This document shows positions 55,023 to 64,000 of a stretch of DNA of 64,000 nucleotides, piece after piece. Numbering within the stretch: the first letter of the stretch is position 1; the number at the start of each line of letters is the position of its first letter. The stretch covers positions 738,904 to 802,903 of the forward strand of contig NZ_KB217478.1 in the NCBI RefSeq assembly GCF_000331305.1. The letters run 5' to 3'. A model generated the notes under the pieces. It worked only from the letters and a program-made list of their open reading frames with translations. It was not told the DNA's origin and searched no databases. The position numbers and the translations under genes are program-made. This DNA comes from Calothrix sp. PCC 7103. GTDB taxonomy: Bacteria > Cyanobacteriota > Cyanobacteriia > Cyanobacteriales > Nostocaceae.

Positions 55023-55562
55023 AATATTGTCAAATTCTTCCAACAACTTCTCGACGCTGGCGTTATGGTCAATAAACGAAAATAAATGTCTATAGCGGAG
55101 TTTACCTTCCTTATCCAATACAAATTGTGCAGGTAGCGGCGCCCCTAAAGCTTGCCCAGTTTGATACGTCCGAAATACTCTACAACTGGGGTCACTCAAT
55201 AACGGCATTTTCAACCCTAAATCTTTAACTACGGTTTGGCTTTGCCTTTCATCAGTACTTGTTACCATTAGTACTTCTATCCCACGATTGGTAAACTCCT
55301 CATAATTCTCATTCAAAGCTTTGATATGTGGAAAGCAAAACGGACAATACTGCTTTTCTGTAAAAATTCGAGTCAATGCTAGTAAAACAGGTTGCTTGTT
55401 ACGATATTCTGACAACTTCACAACTTTACCGTTTTTCACATCCTGTAGCTGAAAGTCTGGTGTCAAAAAATTTATCAAAAGTTTATCATATGCCGGAATC
55501 GGTAGAAAATTCCGTGCGAAACGCTCATTAAATAAACCCCTAAAATCTGTAGAAATCGCCAT
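55011..55562 (-). CDS. Peroxiredoxin-like thioredoxin-fold (AhpC/TSA) protein
   Basis: 183 residues. Thioredoxin fold with NFLTPDFQLQDVKNGKVVKL, PVLLALTRIFTEKQYCPFCF (CPFC active site), EVLMVTSTDERQS, and the C-terminal GAPLPAQFVLDKEGKLRYRH cis-proline region. The CxxC spacing suggests an atypical peroxiredoxin or TlpA-like reductase rather than a 2-Cys enzyme. No signal peptide, so it is cytosolic. The last codons fall in an ACGGAT-type repeat. A typical 2-Cys peroxiredoxin gene lies 214 bases upstream on the same strand, both suited to peroxide defence. Confidence 0.85.
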   Translation of the reverse strand: MAISTDFRGLFNERFARNFLPIPAYDKLLINFLTPDFQLQDVKNGKVVKLSEYRNKQPVLLALTRIFTEKQYCPFCFPHIKALNENYEEFTNRGIEVLMVTSTDERQSQTVVKDLGLKMPLLSDPSCRVFRTYQTGQALGAPLPAQFVLDKEGKLRYRHLFSFIDHNASVEKLLEEFDNIGNG

Positions 55563-55776
55563 ATTTATACTTAGTAACGCATTAAACTCAATAAAAATGT
55601 ACTAATTAAAAACCACAGTTAAACACGATTTGAGCGCAGTTGGTATTCCTTGACCTGTGAATTCTGCCCAATTTGGGTAAGAATAAAGCAAGAAACTATA
55701 CGTGTTTACCTGTGGTTATTTCTATGATAATTCTAAAATTTTACTCCAATATCAAAAATGGAGCTAGGACAGGCGA

Positions 55777-56370
55777 CTACACACTCGCGAAGTAGACTTT
55801 GGACTTAACAGGGTCGGGGTTCATTGTCTTGTCACCAGGTTGCCAACCGGCAGGACAAACTTCATCGGGGTGCGACTGTACGTATTGAATTGCTTGTAGG
55901 GTTCGTAATGTTTCATCAACGCTACGACCAAATGCCAAGTTGTTGATAGTCGCGTGCTGAATTGTGCCATCTTTATCTATGATGAACAAACCACGCAATG
56001 CTACACCTGCCGCAGGGTCGAGAACATTGTAAGCTGTGCTGATTTCTTTTTTGATGTCAGAAACAAGCGGGTAGTTTAGGTCACCTACACCACCTGACTT
56101 ACGGTCTGTTTGTATCCAAGCAAGGTGCGAAAATTCACTGTCAACTGAAACACCTAGTACTTCTGTGTTGACTTTCTTGAATTCTTCGTAACGGTCGCTG
56201 AATGCTGTAATCTCAGTTGGACAAACAAATGTAAAGTCTAAGGGGTAAAAGAATAGTACGACATACTTACCGCGATAGTCGGAAAGTTTTACTGTCTTAA
56301 ATTCTTGGTCTAATACTGCTGTTGCTGTAAAGTCAGGAGCAGTTTGACCTACACGGATGCATTCTGTCAT
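55777..56370 (-). CDS. Typical 2-Cys peroxiredoxin
   Basis: 197 residues. The peroxidatic Cys lies in [14 protein letters not shown] and the resolving Cys in [15 protein letters not shown]. The GG(V)G loop and the C-terminal YFASV (YF motif) are those of sensitive, hyperoxidation-prone 2-Cys Prx. It reduces H2O2 and alkyl hydroperoxides with thioredoxin or NTRC as electron donor. A strong ribosome site (AGGGAGAA) precedes the ATG. Intact and full length; it corresponds to the main cyanobacterial 2-Cys Prx. Confidence 0.95.
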   Translation of the reverse strand: MTECIRVGQTAPDFTATAVLDQEFKTVKLSDYRGKYVVLFFYPLDFTFVCPTEITAFSDRYEEFKKVNTEVLGVSVDSEFSHLAWIQTDRKSGGVGDLNYPLVSDIKKEISTAYNVLDPAAGVALRGLFIIDKDGTIQHATINNLAFGRSVDETLRTLQAIQYVQSHPDEVCPAGWQPGDKTMNPDPVKSKVYFASV

Positions 56371-56514
56371 TTATTATTCTCCCTCATTGCTTACACATTT
56401 CTAATTAGCGCGCACAACTTTGGTGACTTTTGCACCAATGTTACGTTCCACGCTTTACTATTTAATTACGAACTGTTACAACTATATCATACTCATAACG
56501 ATTTTGAGTAAATA

Positions 56515-58470
56515 ATGTTAGATGATTTAGATAAGCGGGAATGGTTGTTAACTAACGGTTTGGGCAGTTTTGCAAGCGGAACAGTTACGGATATCCGCAC
56601 CCGGACTTACCACGGGTGGTTTTTTGCTGCTTTAAAACCACCATTAGACCGCAGTTTACTGTTATCACATTTAGAAGCGAGTTTGGAGTTATTTGACCGT
56701 ACTATACCTTTAGGTACAAACTATTGGGGAACCGGTGAGATTGAACCATCTGGATATAAGCTGCTGCGTCATTTTAATATTAATCCGGTGCCAACATGGG
56801 AATGGGGAGATGCAGATTGGCGCCTAACTAGACGTTTGTTAATGCCACATGAAACTAATCGCTTATTGATTCAATACCGTTATAACGGTGTAAAGCCTGT
56901 CATATTAAGGTTAAGGTTACTAATAGCCGACCGCAATTTTCATCGTCAGCAAAAACAGGCACCATCTTTAAAGTTTATCGAAATGTTGGGAGTACAGCAA
57001 GTTTGTTTACAGGCAGACAATGGTGATATGGGTGTACCTTGGCATTTACACTGGACGAGGGGAGAGTATAAGCAAGATGCTGTTTGGTACTGGAATTACA
57101 GTTTACAAGAAGAAACCGCGCGTGGATTAGATGACAAGGAAGATTTATATAGTCCTGGTTATTTGAGTGTGCTAATGGAACCTGGAGATACTGTTACCCT
57201 GGAAGCACGAGTTGGTTTTCCTGAAAGTTATCAAGATTACCTAACGGATGAAACTTTTGATAAAGCGGTAAGTGTCGAGCAGCAACGCTTGTTGGGAATA
57301 GGGGATAAAGAATTATTAAAAGCTTGTGACCAATTTATTGTTTATCATCAATATACCAATAGTCCAACAATCATGGCTGGATATCACTGGTTTGATGATT
57401 GGGGACGAGATGCTTTGATTGCTTTGCCAGGTTTATTGTTAGTACCTAAGCGTTATGAACTTGCCAAGCAAATTTTAAATACTTTTGGTAATCATTGTCG
57501 TTATGGTTTAATAGCCAATCATTTACCTATTGCAGACGGTGAAGCACTATATAACAGTGTAGATGTATCGTTCTGGTGGATTGAAACACTAGGGTTATAT
57601 CTTGAAGCAACACATGATTGGGAATTTTTAGCTTTACAATATCCAGTCGTACAGCAAATTTATAAAGCTTATATTGGTGGTACCCGCTACAATATACATG
57701 TGGATTCTACTGACGGATTAGTCAGTTGGGATAACCAAAGTGTACCATTGACTTGGATGGATGCGGTGGTTAACGGGCGCCCTGTTACACCTCGTCGAGG
57801 TAAACCAGTAGAAGTTAATGCACTGTGGTATTCTGTTTTGTGTTGGGCATCGCGATGGGCAGAAATTCTTAGCGAATTACCCAACCTGCCAAATATAGAT
57901 TATAAAAAACAAAGGCGCCTAGCGAAACAGTCAAGACGTTACGCAATGCAAGCAGAGTCAGTAAAAATATCACTGCAAAAATATTGGAATTCTAACTTGG
58001 GCTATCTTTACGACACAATAGAACCAGATGACCGTCGTAATTCTCAAATACGACCAAATGCCGTATTAGCATTATCATTTGCTCATTGTGGATTTACGCA
58101 ACTACAAGGGCAACAAATATTAGAAGTAGCACGTACACGTTTACTAACACCATATGGTCTTCGTAGTCTTGACCCACTAGACCCTAATTATATTGGTAAA
58201 TACACAGGCAATCAACAACAGCGTGATTATGCATATCATCAAGGTACAGTATGGTGCTGGTTAATTGGTAGTTTTGTTCGAGCTTGGCAAAGATTTCATC
58301 CAGATGAACCATTACGCTTTTCATTTTCACCCTTACTCGAACATTTTACTTCTCAAGCATGTATTAATTCAATTTCAGAAATTTTCGATGCTGATGAACC
58401 ATATACACCAAGAGGAGCAATAGCGCAAGCTAAATCTATTGCTGAAGTTGTGCGAAGTTGCAAAGGATGA
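56515..58470 (+). CDS. Glycogen debranching enzyme-like amylo-alpha-1,6-glucosidase (GH133)
   Basis: 651 residues. The N-terminal beta-sandwich domain opens EWLLTNGLGSFASGTVTD and continues RTRTYHGWFFAALKPP, characteristic of archaeal/bacterial GDE N-terminal domains. The C-terminal (alpha/alpha)6 catalytic domain has YHWFDDWGRDALIALPGLLL (catalytic acid Asp), IADGEALYNSVDVSFWWIET, and late DYAYHQGTVWCWLIGSFVRA. It removes alpha-1,6-linked glucose at glycogen branch points. Together with the sucrose synthase 26 kb away it belongs to carbon storage metabolism. It starts divergently from the peroxiredoxin. Confidence 0.92.
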   Translation: MLDDLDKREWLLTNGLGSFASGTVTDIRTRTYHGWFFAALKPPLDRSLLLSHLEASLELFDRTIPLGTNYWGTGEIEPSGYKLLRHFNINPVPTWEWGDADWRLTRRLLMPHETNRLLIQYRYNGVKPVILRLRLLIADRNFHRQQKQAPSLKFIEMLGVQQVCLQADNGDMGVPWHLHWTRGEYKQDAVWYWNYSLQEETARGLDDKEDLYSPGYLSVLMEPGDTVTLEARVGFPESYQDYLTDETFDKAVSVEQQRLLGIGDKELLKACDQFIVYHQYTNSPTIMAGYHWFDDWGRDALIALPGLLLVPKRYELAKQILNTFGNHCRYGLIANHLPIADGEALYNSVDVSFWWIETLGLYLEATHDWEFLALQYPVVQQIYKAYIGGTRYNIHVDSTDGLVSWDNQSVPLTWMDAVVNGRPVTPRRGKPVEVNALWYSVLCWASRWAEILSELPNLPNIDYKKQRRLAKQSRRYAMQAESVKISLQKYWNSNLGYLYDTIEPDDRRNSQIRPNAVLALSFAHCGFTQLQGQQILEVARTRLLTPYGLRSLDPLDPNYIGKYTGNQQQRDYAYHQGTVWCWLIGSFVRAWQRFHPDEPLRFSFSPLLEHFTSQACINSISEIFDADEPYTPRGAIAQAKSIAEVVRSCKG

Positions 58471-58509
58471 GAAACGATAACTTATCCGTTGCTAGCTTAA
58501 ACAAGTACG

Positions 58510-58565
58510 TTGGGGAGGCACCGCGTTGCCGGGGTTCCCCCGGTTGTAGCGGGTGCCGTTGGAAG
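58510..58565. repeat. GC-rich intergenic repeat
   Basis: GGCACCGCGTTGCCGGGGTT followed by CCCCCGGTTGTAGCGGGTGC. It contains GGGG...CCCC and GGCACC/GGTGCC inverted units and is much richer in GC than its surroundings. It looks like a dispersed cyanobacterial repeat; only one copy is in this window. Confidence 0.55.
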
Positions 58566-58643
58566 CTTTGCGTTCACGTAGTGTTCTGAAGGAAAACCCA
58601 ACATAAATACTCGTATATTAGTAGTACATTGGTATAATAAACT

Positions 58644-61496
58644 TCAAATGCGTGATTTAAAAGCTGTATAATTACCGTACAAGTTAAACCCTGCCCAGAA
58701 TAAAGGATTAGCTGTATCAATATTACAACCAGACAGGCGCCCGAATAAACAGTCAAGTTGAGTACGACGCAAAGCTTCATCACGTGGAAATTTATCTAAA
58801 TAATTATAAAAACTCGTCATAAACGACACCGCTACCTTATCATCAATTTCCCATAAACAACCTAAAATGCTGTGAGTACCCGAACGCCATAGTGTTTCTG
58901 GTAAACTAATAATCCAACGTCCAGGAAGAATAAAGTGGTCAGCAGACCAACAGCAAGAAAGCGTAACATGACGTAGCTTAGTTAAATTGATTTGCGATAA
59001 TTCTCTAAGAGTAAGAATATCTTGTTTCCCATCTTCATCTATTAATACTAGTCCTGACTGGTCGGGTTGACTCGCATTAAAGGCGCCGTGACAAGCTATA
59101 TGTAGTAAACTAACTTTACTAATGCTTTCGATAATTGCGTCTTTATGTGCAGAACCATTATGCAAAGTTACAAAATTTATTTTACGACGGTTTAACCAAT
59201 CATTGATTCGTTCAAGCTCTCTGTTCACACCCAGTAAAGAGTTAAACTGTTTATTACCCTTAGATATACCAACTACTAATGCTTTTGCTTTTTTGATAAA
59301 ATATGATGATTTAATATGTTTGGCTTGCGATTCGTAAGAAATTGATAACTTATAATGTTCTATTAAATACTTATCTTTATAAGTAATTGTCGCGAAGGGA
59401 AAGCCATGTAATATATCATCAGGCACTATTGTTAATGATTTAACGTGTTTGGGTAAAAGCTGAAGTATTTGTGGTATTTGTAGTATTTTGGCGAGGTTAT
59501 GAGTTATTTTTTGCTCTACTGATGAATTATTATCATTGCTGTTTATATTGATATCACGACTACGATTTATGATTTCGATATTTTTGTACCAACTTTGTAC
59601 AATGTTACGTACAGCAAGACGAGTAGTTGGGATAACGCGAAAATCAAATAAAAGTAGTCCGGTGATTATAATTAACGCACGATCTGGTAAAATCAGAAAT
59701 GTTAGAGTAACTCTATCTTTGGGATGAGTGATCAGACGGCGCCACACTGAAGTGAATTTGTTTGATATTGGTACTGTTTCCTTGGTGCTGGTTGTACGTT
59801 TTGCTAAAGTGTCTTTGTATCTATCGATATGTTCGATTAAAGTATTTAGAGAACGTATTAATTCTAATTTCAGCCAAGTACGTTGCAATATATTAGCTGT
59901 TTTAATTTTTTGTTGTAACCTCTGTAAGTGATTAATTCGGGTTGCAATGTATTCCTCGTCTGCTGTCCACTTGTTAAGTAAGTATAATACTTGGTCTTCT
60001 TGCTTTAATGTACTAGTCATTTGCTCAAGCAAGTTATTTGTCGATGCAGTTAAAGGTTCTATTTGGGAAAGTGGATAATTTAAACGAGTTCGACACCAAA
60101 TTATGATTCTTTGAACTTGCCATAATTCAGGTTTAAGATGAAGCGCTTCTAACTGGGGAGACACTTCCATTAGTATCTCATGCGCGCGGTGTATTTTATC
60201 CAGACTGTCTTGCTCAGTACCTTTATAGTAGCAAAATATGCCTTCTAATACTCGTATTTGAATTCTGATTAAGTCCGAATCGGTGTTGAATACATTTTTG
60301 ATATGAGTCAGTAAATTATTTGCTTTCTCTAAATTTAGCTCGCTCAAATACCACTGAAAAGCTAATGTACGGTCTTCAAACCAAGCTAAGTAGTTTGGTG
60401 ATTGACTCGATAAATCTAATTTTCCTTGAATTTCGATAGTTGCTCTCTTAGGTTCTGGTCGTTTACGCATTTCCCATACAGAAGCAACTGGACTGACTCC
60501 ACAACTACGAGCATGGCATAATTGTAATAATAATTGAGCGCGCGCAGCTAGATGTGTGTTTCCAATGGATAAAGCTCTAACTTGGGTTTCCTTCAAATAA
60601 TGTTGTGCAGCGTTTGTTTGGTTCAGTAAAATCAGAATATGGGCAAGGTTAAGGTTTGCACGTAGCACACCTTGCTGTAAACGTAGCTCGCTACATAATT
60701 TCTGCACCTGTTGAACTTTTTCTAACCCAGCACCTAAGTTCCCTGTTAATAAGCTGAGTTTGCCAGAAAGTTCTAAGTAATGAAGACGGTGTTGTATATA
60801 TTGGGGTTGATAGACTAACTCTCGCACTCCAGATAAATAAACCTCTGCTTCCTCTAAGTTACCTTTTTCAATTAGTACACCTGCATATGTTAACTCGATT
60901 GGAAGTAAACTACTCTTCGCTAAATCAGGCGCCGTTTCTGAGTTAGCATGAAAAAAACCACGTTGTAAAGCGGTCATTGCTTCCCCATATTGTCCAACAT
61001 CTGCAAATAACCGTCCCATCGCGAGGTATAATTCGGTAAATATAATACTTTTGTCTTCAGTATTTACATCATCCCAAATACATCCTTCTTCCCACTGCAA
61101 TAACCCTAACGAGAATTCTATGTTATTAATGTCACCAATATGTGGTGCCATTTCTTGGAGTAAATTTTGTGCTTGGTGAAGATTGCCTCTATCTAAGCAT
61201 AATAAAATTCGACGTAGACGCGCGTAGTCTGCCCAAAATTGTCTTTTTGCTTGTTCGTGTAAATAAATGGCACCACAAAGTAGTTTGTCAGCGGTTTCAA
61301 ATTCGCCTAAAATACTAGATACATCAGCGAGTGTTTGAATAATTTGAGCATCTGATTTATCTAGTTTGGAATGTAGTAGACGATAGCTAAATATATCACA
61401 TAAGTCATTATAGGCGCCGATGATGTTACCTTGGCGCCATTTGATTTGGACTTGTTCGTATGCTTCGTTAAGTTCTGTAAAAGTATCGTATGACAT
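58644..61496 (-). CDS. TPR-CHAT domain protein (caspase-like protease)
   Basis: 950 residues. About 1-560 are helical TPR-type repeats (YGEAMTALQRGFFHANSE, LLTGNLGAGLEKVQQVQKL and so on). A hydrophobic stretch near 610-625 (LPDRALIIITGLLLFD) leads into the CHAT domain. The probable catalytic dyad is H803 (LLHIACHGAF) and C849 (LSCCWSAD, where C848 is adjacent). The end RRTQLDCL, LFWAGFNLYGN is the usual CHAT closing helix. CHAT proteases are often activated through their TPR sensor and cut a partner. An unrecognised large coiled-coil protein lies 82 bases upstream on the same strand, a possible partner. That link is inference. Confidence 0.9.
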   Translation of the reverse strand: MSYDTFTELNEAYEQVQIKWRQGNIIGAYNDLCDIFSYRLLHSKLDKSDAQIIQTLADVSSILGEFETADKLLCGAIYLHEQAKRQFWADYARLRRILLCLDRGNLHQAQNLLQEMAPHIGDINNIEFSLGLLQWEEGCIWDDVNTEDKSIIFTELYLAMGRLFADVGQYGEAMTALQRGFFHANSETAPDLAKSSLLPIELTYAGVLIEKGNLEEAEVYLSGVRELVYQPQYIQHRLHYLELSGKLSLLTGNLGAGLEKVQQVQKLCSELRLQQGVLRANLNLAHILILLNQTNAAQHYLKETQVRALSIGNTHLAARAQLLLQLCHARSCGVSPVASVWEMRKRPEPKRATIEIQGKLDLSSQSPNYLAWFEDRTLAFQWYLSELNLEKANNLLTHIKNVFNTDSDLIRIQIRVLEGIFCYYKGTEQDSLDKIHRAHEILMEVSPQLEALHLKPELWQVQRIIIWCRTRLNYPLSQIEPLTASTNNLLEQMTSTLKQEDQVLYLLNKWTADEEYIATRINHLQRLQQKIKTANILQRTWLKLELIRSLNTLIEHIDRYKDTLAKRTTSTKETVPISNKFTSVWRRLITHPKDRVTLTFLILPDRALIIITGLLLFDFRVIPTTRLAVRNIVQSWYKNIEIINRSRDININSNDNNSSVEQKITHNLAKILQIPQILQLLPKHVKSLTIVPDDILHGFPFATITYKDKYLIEHYKLSISYESQAKHIKSSYFIKKAKALVVGISKGNKQFNSLLGVNRELERINDWLNRRKINFVTLHNGSAHKDAIIESISKVSLLHIACHGAFNASQPDQSGLVLIDEDGKQDILTLRELSQINLTKLRHVTLSCCWSADHFILPGRWIISLPETLWRSGTHSILGCLWEIDDKVAVSFMTSFYNYLDKFPRDEALRRTQLDCLFGRLSGCNIDTANPLFWAGFNLYGNYTAFKSRI

Positions 61497-61578
61497 AGAG
61501 ATTATTTGGTCTTTTCTCTACGTCTCTTTGGTAAGATTTATTTTTTACCACGGAGACGCAGAGAGGAAGAGGTTTCAT

Positions 61579-64000
61579 TTATTTTGTTACAATGTAAGCA
61601 GGTTTTTCGGTTTCACATTCTTCTTTTTTGTCATCTTCTGTTTGACATTTTTCGTCATTGGTAAATGCTGCTGGGTTGTTTTGGAATTGAGTTCTAAGTG
61701 CAAAGTTTATGTTAGAACCTCTAAATTCGTTAGAAGGATTTCCTGAGTCACCAATATTTCCATAGTTACCATTCCTTCCACCGTTACCACCACCAGTTCC
61801 TCCAGCTTCGAGTTTATAAAATTTAACCCCCGAATTTGAACTGACGGTTTGAGCAACCGTAACTTTAAAGTCTAAGTTATTTAAAGAAGCAGAGTCTTGG
61901 ACATAAAAAATTTCTTTGTCTGTTTCCCTTACTTGGAATTCACGGTTATTGATTTCGTCAAAGAAGTTATTATCTACCGATTTTACTCCTTCGGGTGTGA
62001 CTAGCTCTACTTTTAGCCGATTTTCATGGATGTCGATTAATGCTTGACGCATTTTAATGGTTGGATGTGAAGCAAATTCTGATTCGCTAATCAATTTTGC
62101 TGCTTGGGGATAATCACCGTTTTTGAGTGCTTTATCAATAGTGCTGATAGATTGTTTTAAGCTTTTTTGTTTAGAAGCAAAAAATAAAGCTGGGTTTTCA
62201 ACTAGTTTTTTCGCTTCACTACCGTAATTAATTGGTTCTGAGTCATCAAAACCTGTTGCTTTTCCAGCAAATTGCTTGAATCCTTGTGTTTCATCTGGTA
62301 CTGATGACTTGGTTAATTCTTTAACAAAGAAACTACGGCCGCCTTCTGGTTCTCCAACGTTTATTATAGAGTTCGATGGCGGTTTGGCGCCTCCTCCTCC
62401 ACTACTACTAAGTTCTAACCAGTTACCATTTGGTAGTTCAACATAATAATTGTCTGGTTTCGATGGTGAGTATTTATAAGATTTAACTCCACTTGCATTC
62501 GCTAGCACTTCAACCGAGTTACCCTTGGATACGCTCAAATCTGAAGCTAAAGCATAAGCAATATCTACATCCCGACTTTCAAAACCTGTTCTGAAACCAT
62601 TTGCTGTTCTAGAAACATTCAAATTACCTAAATTAACACCACCAACTGCTGTACTATATTCTGTTCTGCCCGGAGATTGTACAAACTTACTGGTAAACGT
62701 TTGATTGCTTAACTCAGCGTTCAAGCTTCGCAGTCTCGCGTCAGGTTTAGGTATAACTGTAGTTTCACTAATTGTGTTGCTAACTTGTTGAATTTGATAC
62801 TTATTACCTTCAAAGGTATCAAATTTTAATTTACCGTTTTCGACAAATATAGATTTGTAATTAATATCTGACCTGCGTGCGGGTAAATTGAATTCGGAAG
62901 CTAAAGGTAAAGCAGTACGTTCTTTGAAGGTACTTTTACTTGCAAGTGAGACTCCTCCTACAAAGTATCGGTTTTTTTCGCCAAATCGTTCAAACTTATC
63001 AGATTTGAGCAAGGGCATTGTTTCCGTTTTTACACCCTTATAGTTTACCGGGTAAAATTGGATTTTGTTCCAAGCTTGAAATCTTAAATCATTTTTTGCT
63101 TGAACCCATTGAGGAAATACATTATCGCGCTTGACGGTTACATCTTGTAGAAATCCTAATTTGTTACCCTGATATGACTCATTTAACCAGCTAACTACCA
63201 AACTCCACTTCATGATTTGGTTTAGACGCTGGTATTGTGGTTCGTAGCGCGCGACTTCTTCATAATGGTCATTCCACCAATTCAAAAAAGCACTACTATC
63301 AGGCGCCGCAGTTGTTTCTTTACCTGATGCATCTAAAGGGTTAGAAGATGCAGCGTATATACGGGTAGCATTGCGAGCGAAAAGTAAACTATTTCCTTCT
63401 TTTGTAACTTGGAAACCTTTGTCTTGATGTCCAAACCACAACCGAGTTTGATTAAGTTTCTCAGTCTCTTCTTTATAGATAGGTGAAACTTTTACTTTAG
63501 TCAAAGGAACAAAGTCTGGAATATCTTTGTATGGTGTACTACCTACATAATTTAATGCCCAAATTTTTGCTAGTAAGTCTGTATAAAAAAGAACCATTCC
63601 AACTTCGGTTCCTTGCAAATCTCCATCATAACGCGCGGCTTGAAAACCTTTTGTTTCTTGTGATTTTAAAAGTTCATCGATTTTTGCATATTTAGCATCA
63701 GCAATTTGAAGGAATTTGGCTTTATATTCTTTGTCTACATCATTGATGATATTTTGCTGGATTTGTTTCAATTTTTGCTGTTGCTTCTGAATTTCTGGTT
63801 CGAGTTGCGCTTGAATTTGCTCACGCGAATAACCAGCTTTTTGTAATGATAGAGCTTGCGCTTGAATTTCGCTACGTGCTTGATTTTCGTAAATTGTTAT
63901 CTGTGCTTTTATATCTTTGTCTCGTTGCGCTAAAAGAGGTTGAGCTTGCTTCTTTAGCTCTAAACCAAATTGTCCTTCTTTGAGCGCGTTCTTTCCTTGT
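61579..64000 (-). CDS. Large coiled-coil protein of unknown family, N-terminus outside window (partial)
   Basis: The frame is open from the right edge (at least 806 residues) to TAA at 61579. Residues near the edge are Gln/Lys/Glu-rich heptads (REQIQAQLEPEIQKQQQKL) that predict a coiled coil. The middle is soluble alpha/beta sequence without a recognised fold, with ASSNPLDASGKETTAAPDSS. Two Gly-rich linkers (LSSSGGGGAKPPSNS and EAGGTGGGNGGRNGN) divide it, and the tail is highly charged (CQTEDDKKEECETEKPAY). No membrane span is seen in the visible part. It ends 82 bases before the TPR-CHAT gene, with an ACCACGGAGACGCAGAG repeat between them. No family is recognised. Confidence 0.7.
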   Translation of the reverse strand, partial: QGKNALKEGQFGLELKKQAQPLLAQRDKDIKAQITIYENQARSEIQAQALSLQKAGYSREQIQAQLEPEIQKQQQKLKQIQQNIINDVDKEYKAKFLQIADAKYAKIDELLKSQETKGFQAARYDGDLQGTEVGMVLFYTDLLAKIWALNYVGSTPYKDIPDFVPLTKVKVSPIYKEETEKLNQTRLWFGHQDKGFQVTKEGNSLLFARNATRIYAASSNPLDASGKETTAAPDSSAFLNWWNDHYEEVARYEPQYQRLNQIMKWSLVVSWLNESYQGNKLGFLQDVTVKRDNVFPQWVQAKNDLRFQAWNKIQFYPVNYKGVKTETMPLLKSDKFERFGEKNRYFVGGVSLASKSTFKERTALPLASEFNLPARRSDINYKSIFVENGKLKFDTFEGNKYQIQQVSNTISETTVIPKPDARLRSLNAELSNQTFTSKFVQSPGRTEYSTAVGGVNLGNLNVSRTANGFRTGFESRDVDIAYALASDLSVSKGNSVEVLANASGVKSYKYSPSKPDNYYVELPNGNWLELSSSGGGGAKPPSNSIINVGEPEGGRSFFVKELTKSSVPDETQGFKQFAGKATGFDDSEPINYGSEAKKLVENPALFFASKQKSLKQSISTIDKALKNGDYPQAAKLISESEFASHPTIKMRQALIDIHENRLKVELVTPEGVKSVDNNFFDEINNREFQVRETDKEIFYVQDSASLNNLDFKVTVAQTVSSNSGVKFYKLEAGGTGGGNGGRNGNYGNIGDSGNPSNEFRGSNINFALRTQFQNNPAAFTNDEKCQTEDDKKEECETEKPAYIVTK

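Overview
The window looks like chromosomal DNA of a low-GC filamentous, probably heterocyst-forming cyanobacterium (Nostocales; perhaps Rivularia/Calothrix-like, but the genus is a guess). The evidence is a cyanobacterial-type sucrose synthase, a carotenoid oxygenase, pentapeptide-repeat and WD40 proteins, DUF1517, DUF2949 and DUF4359 proteins, a Tll0287-like haem sensor kinase, a relic of an allophycocyanin-alpha-like gene, and families of short intergenic repeats. The usual cyanobacterial HIP1 octamer GCGATCGC was not seen. Instead GGCGCC is scattered through most genes, and the tetramer GATC is almost absent.

Region 1-9 kb: the 3' end of an amidase, an HMA-like protein, an SsuD-like flavin monooxygenase, then a two-gene unit made of an asparagine-synthase-like gene and a diaminopimelate-decarboxylase-like gene that lacks the PLP lysine. 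An ISL3-family element (2954-4389, 8-bp AAAATTTT target duplication) has split the first of these near its 5' end. A zinc-ribbon membrane protein follows, with a decayed copy of its own 3' end.

Region 9-16.5 kb: an OmpR-Hpt-REC-PAS regulator that stops abruptly, small proteins, and a minus-strand run with a universal stress protein, an Acg-type nitroreductase, a DUF6544-like protein and a DUF2949 protein. Two of these genes share a 20-bp upstream element. There are relics of a FAD oxidoreductase and of an allophycocyanin, then a sterol-desaturase-type hydroxylase.

Region 16.5-31.5 kb: an MFS exporter with a C-terminal monooxygenase-like domain, carotenoid oxygenase, phosphoglycerate-mutase-like phosphatase, a decayed succinylglutamate desuccinylase-like gene, era, a TrmH-type rRNA methylase, tRNA-Leu(CAG), murA, an M48 protease whose stop codon lies inside tRNA-Leu(CAA), a peptidoglycan-binding protein, sucrose synthase and tRNA-His.

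Region 31.5-50 kb: DUF4359, two pentapeptide-repeat proteins (one with TPRs), DUF1517, a seven-bladed WD40 protein, a large zinc metalloprotease, aroB, a translationally coupled two-gene phosphorelay (haem-c sensor hybrid kinase plus a multi-REC/PAS protein without a kinase domain), a nucleotide pyrophosphatase-like phosphodiesterase and a PadR regulator with a paired putative operator.

Region 50-64 kb: a sensor kinase broken by a one-base slip in a T run, a class B penicillin-binding protein, two peroxiredoxins, a glycogen debranching enzyme, and a TPR-CHAT protease preceded on the same strand by a large unrecognised coiled-coil protein that runs off the window. The CHAT pair is the best candidate for an undescribed system. 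The AsnB-like/PLP-less decarboxylase-like pair is second.
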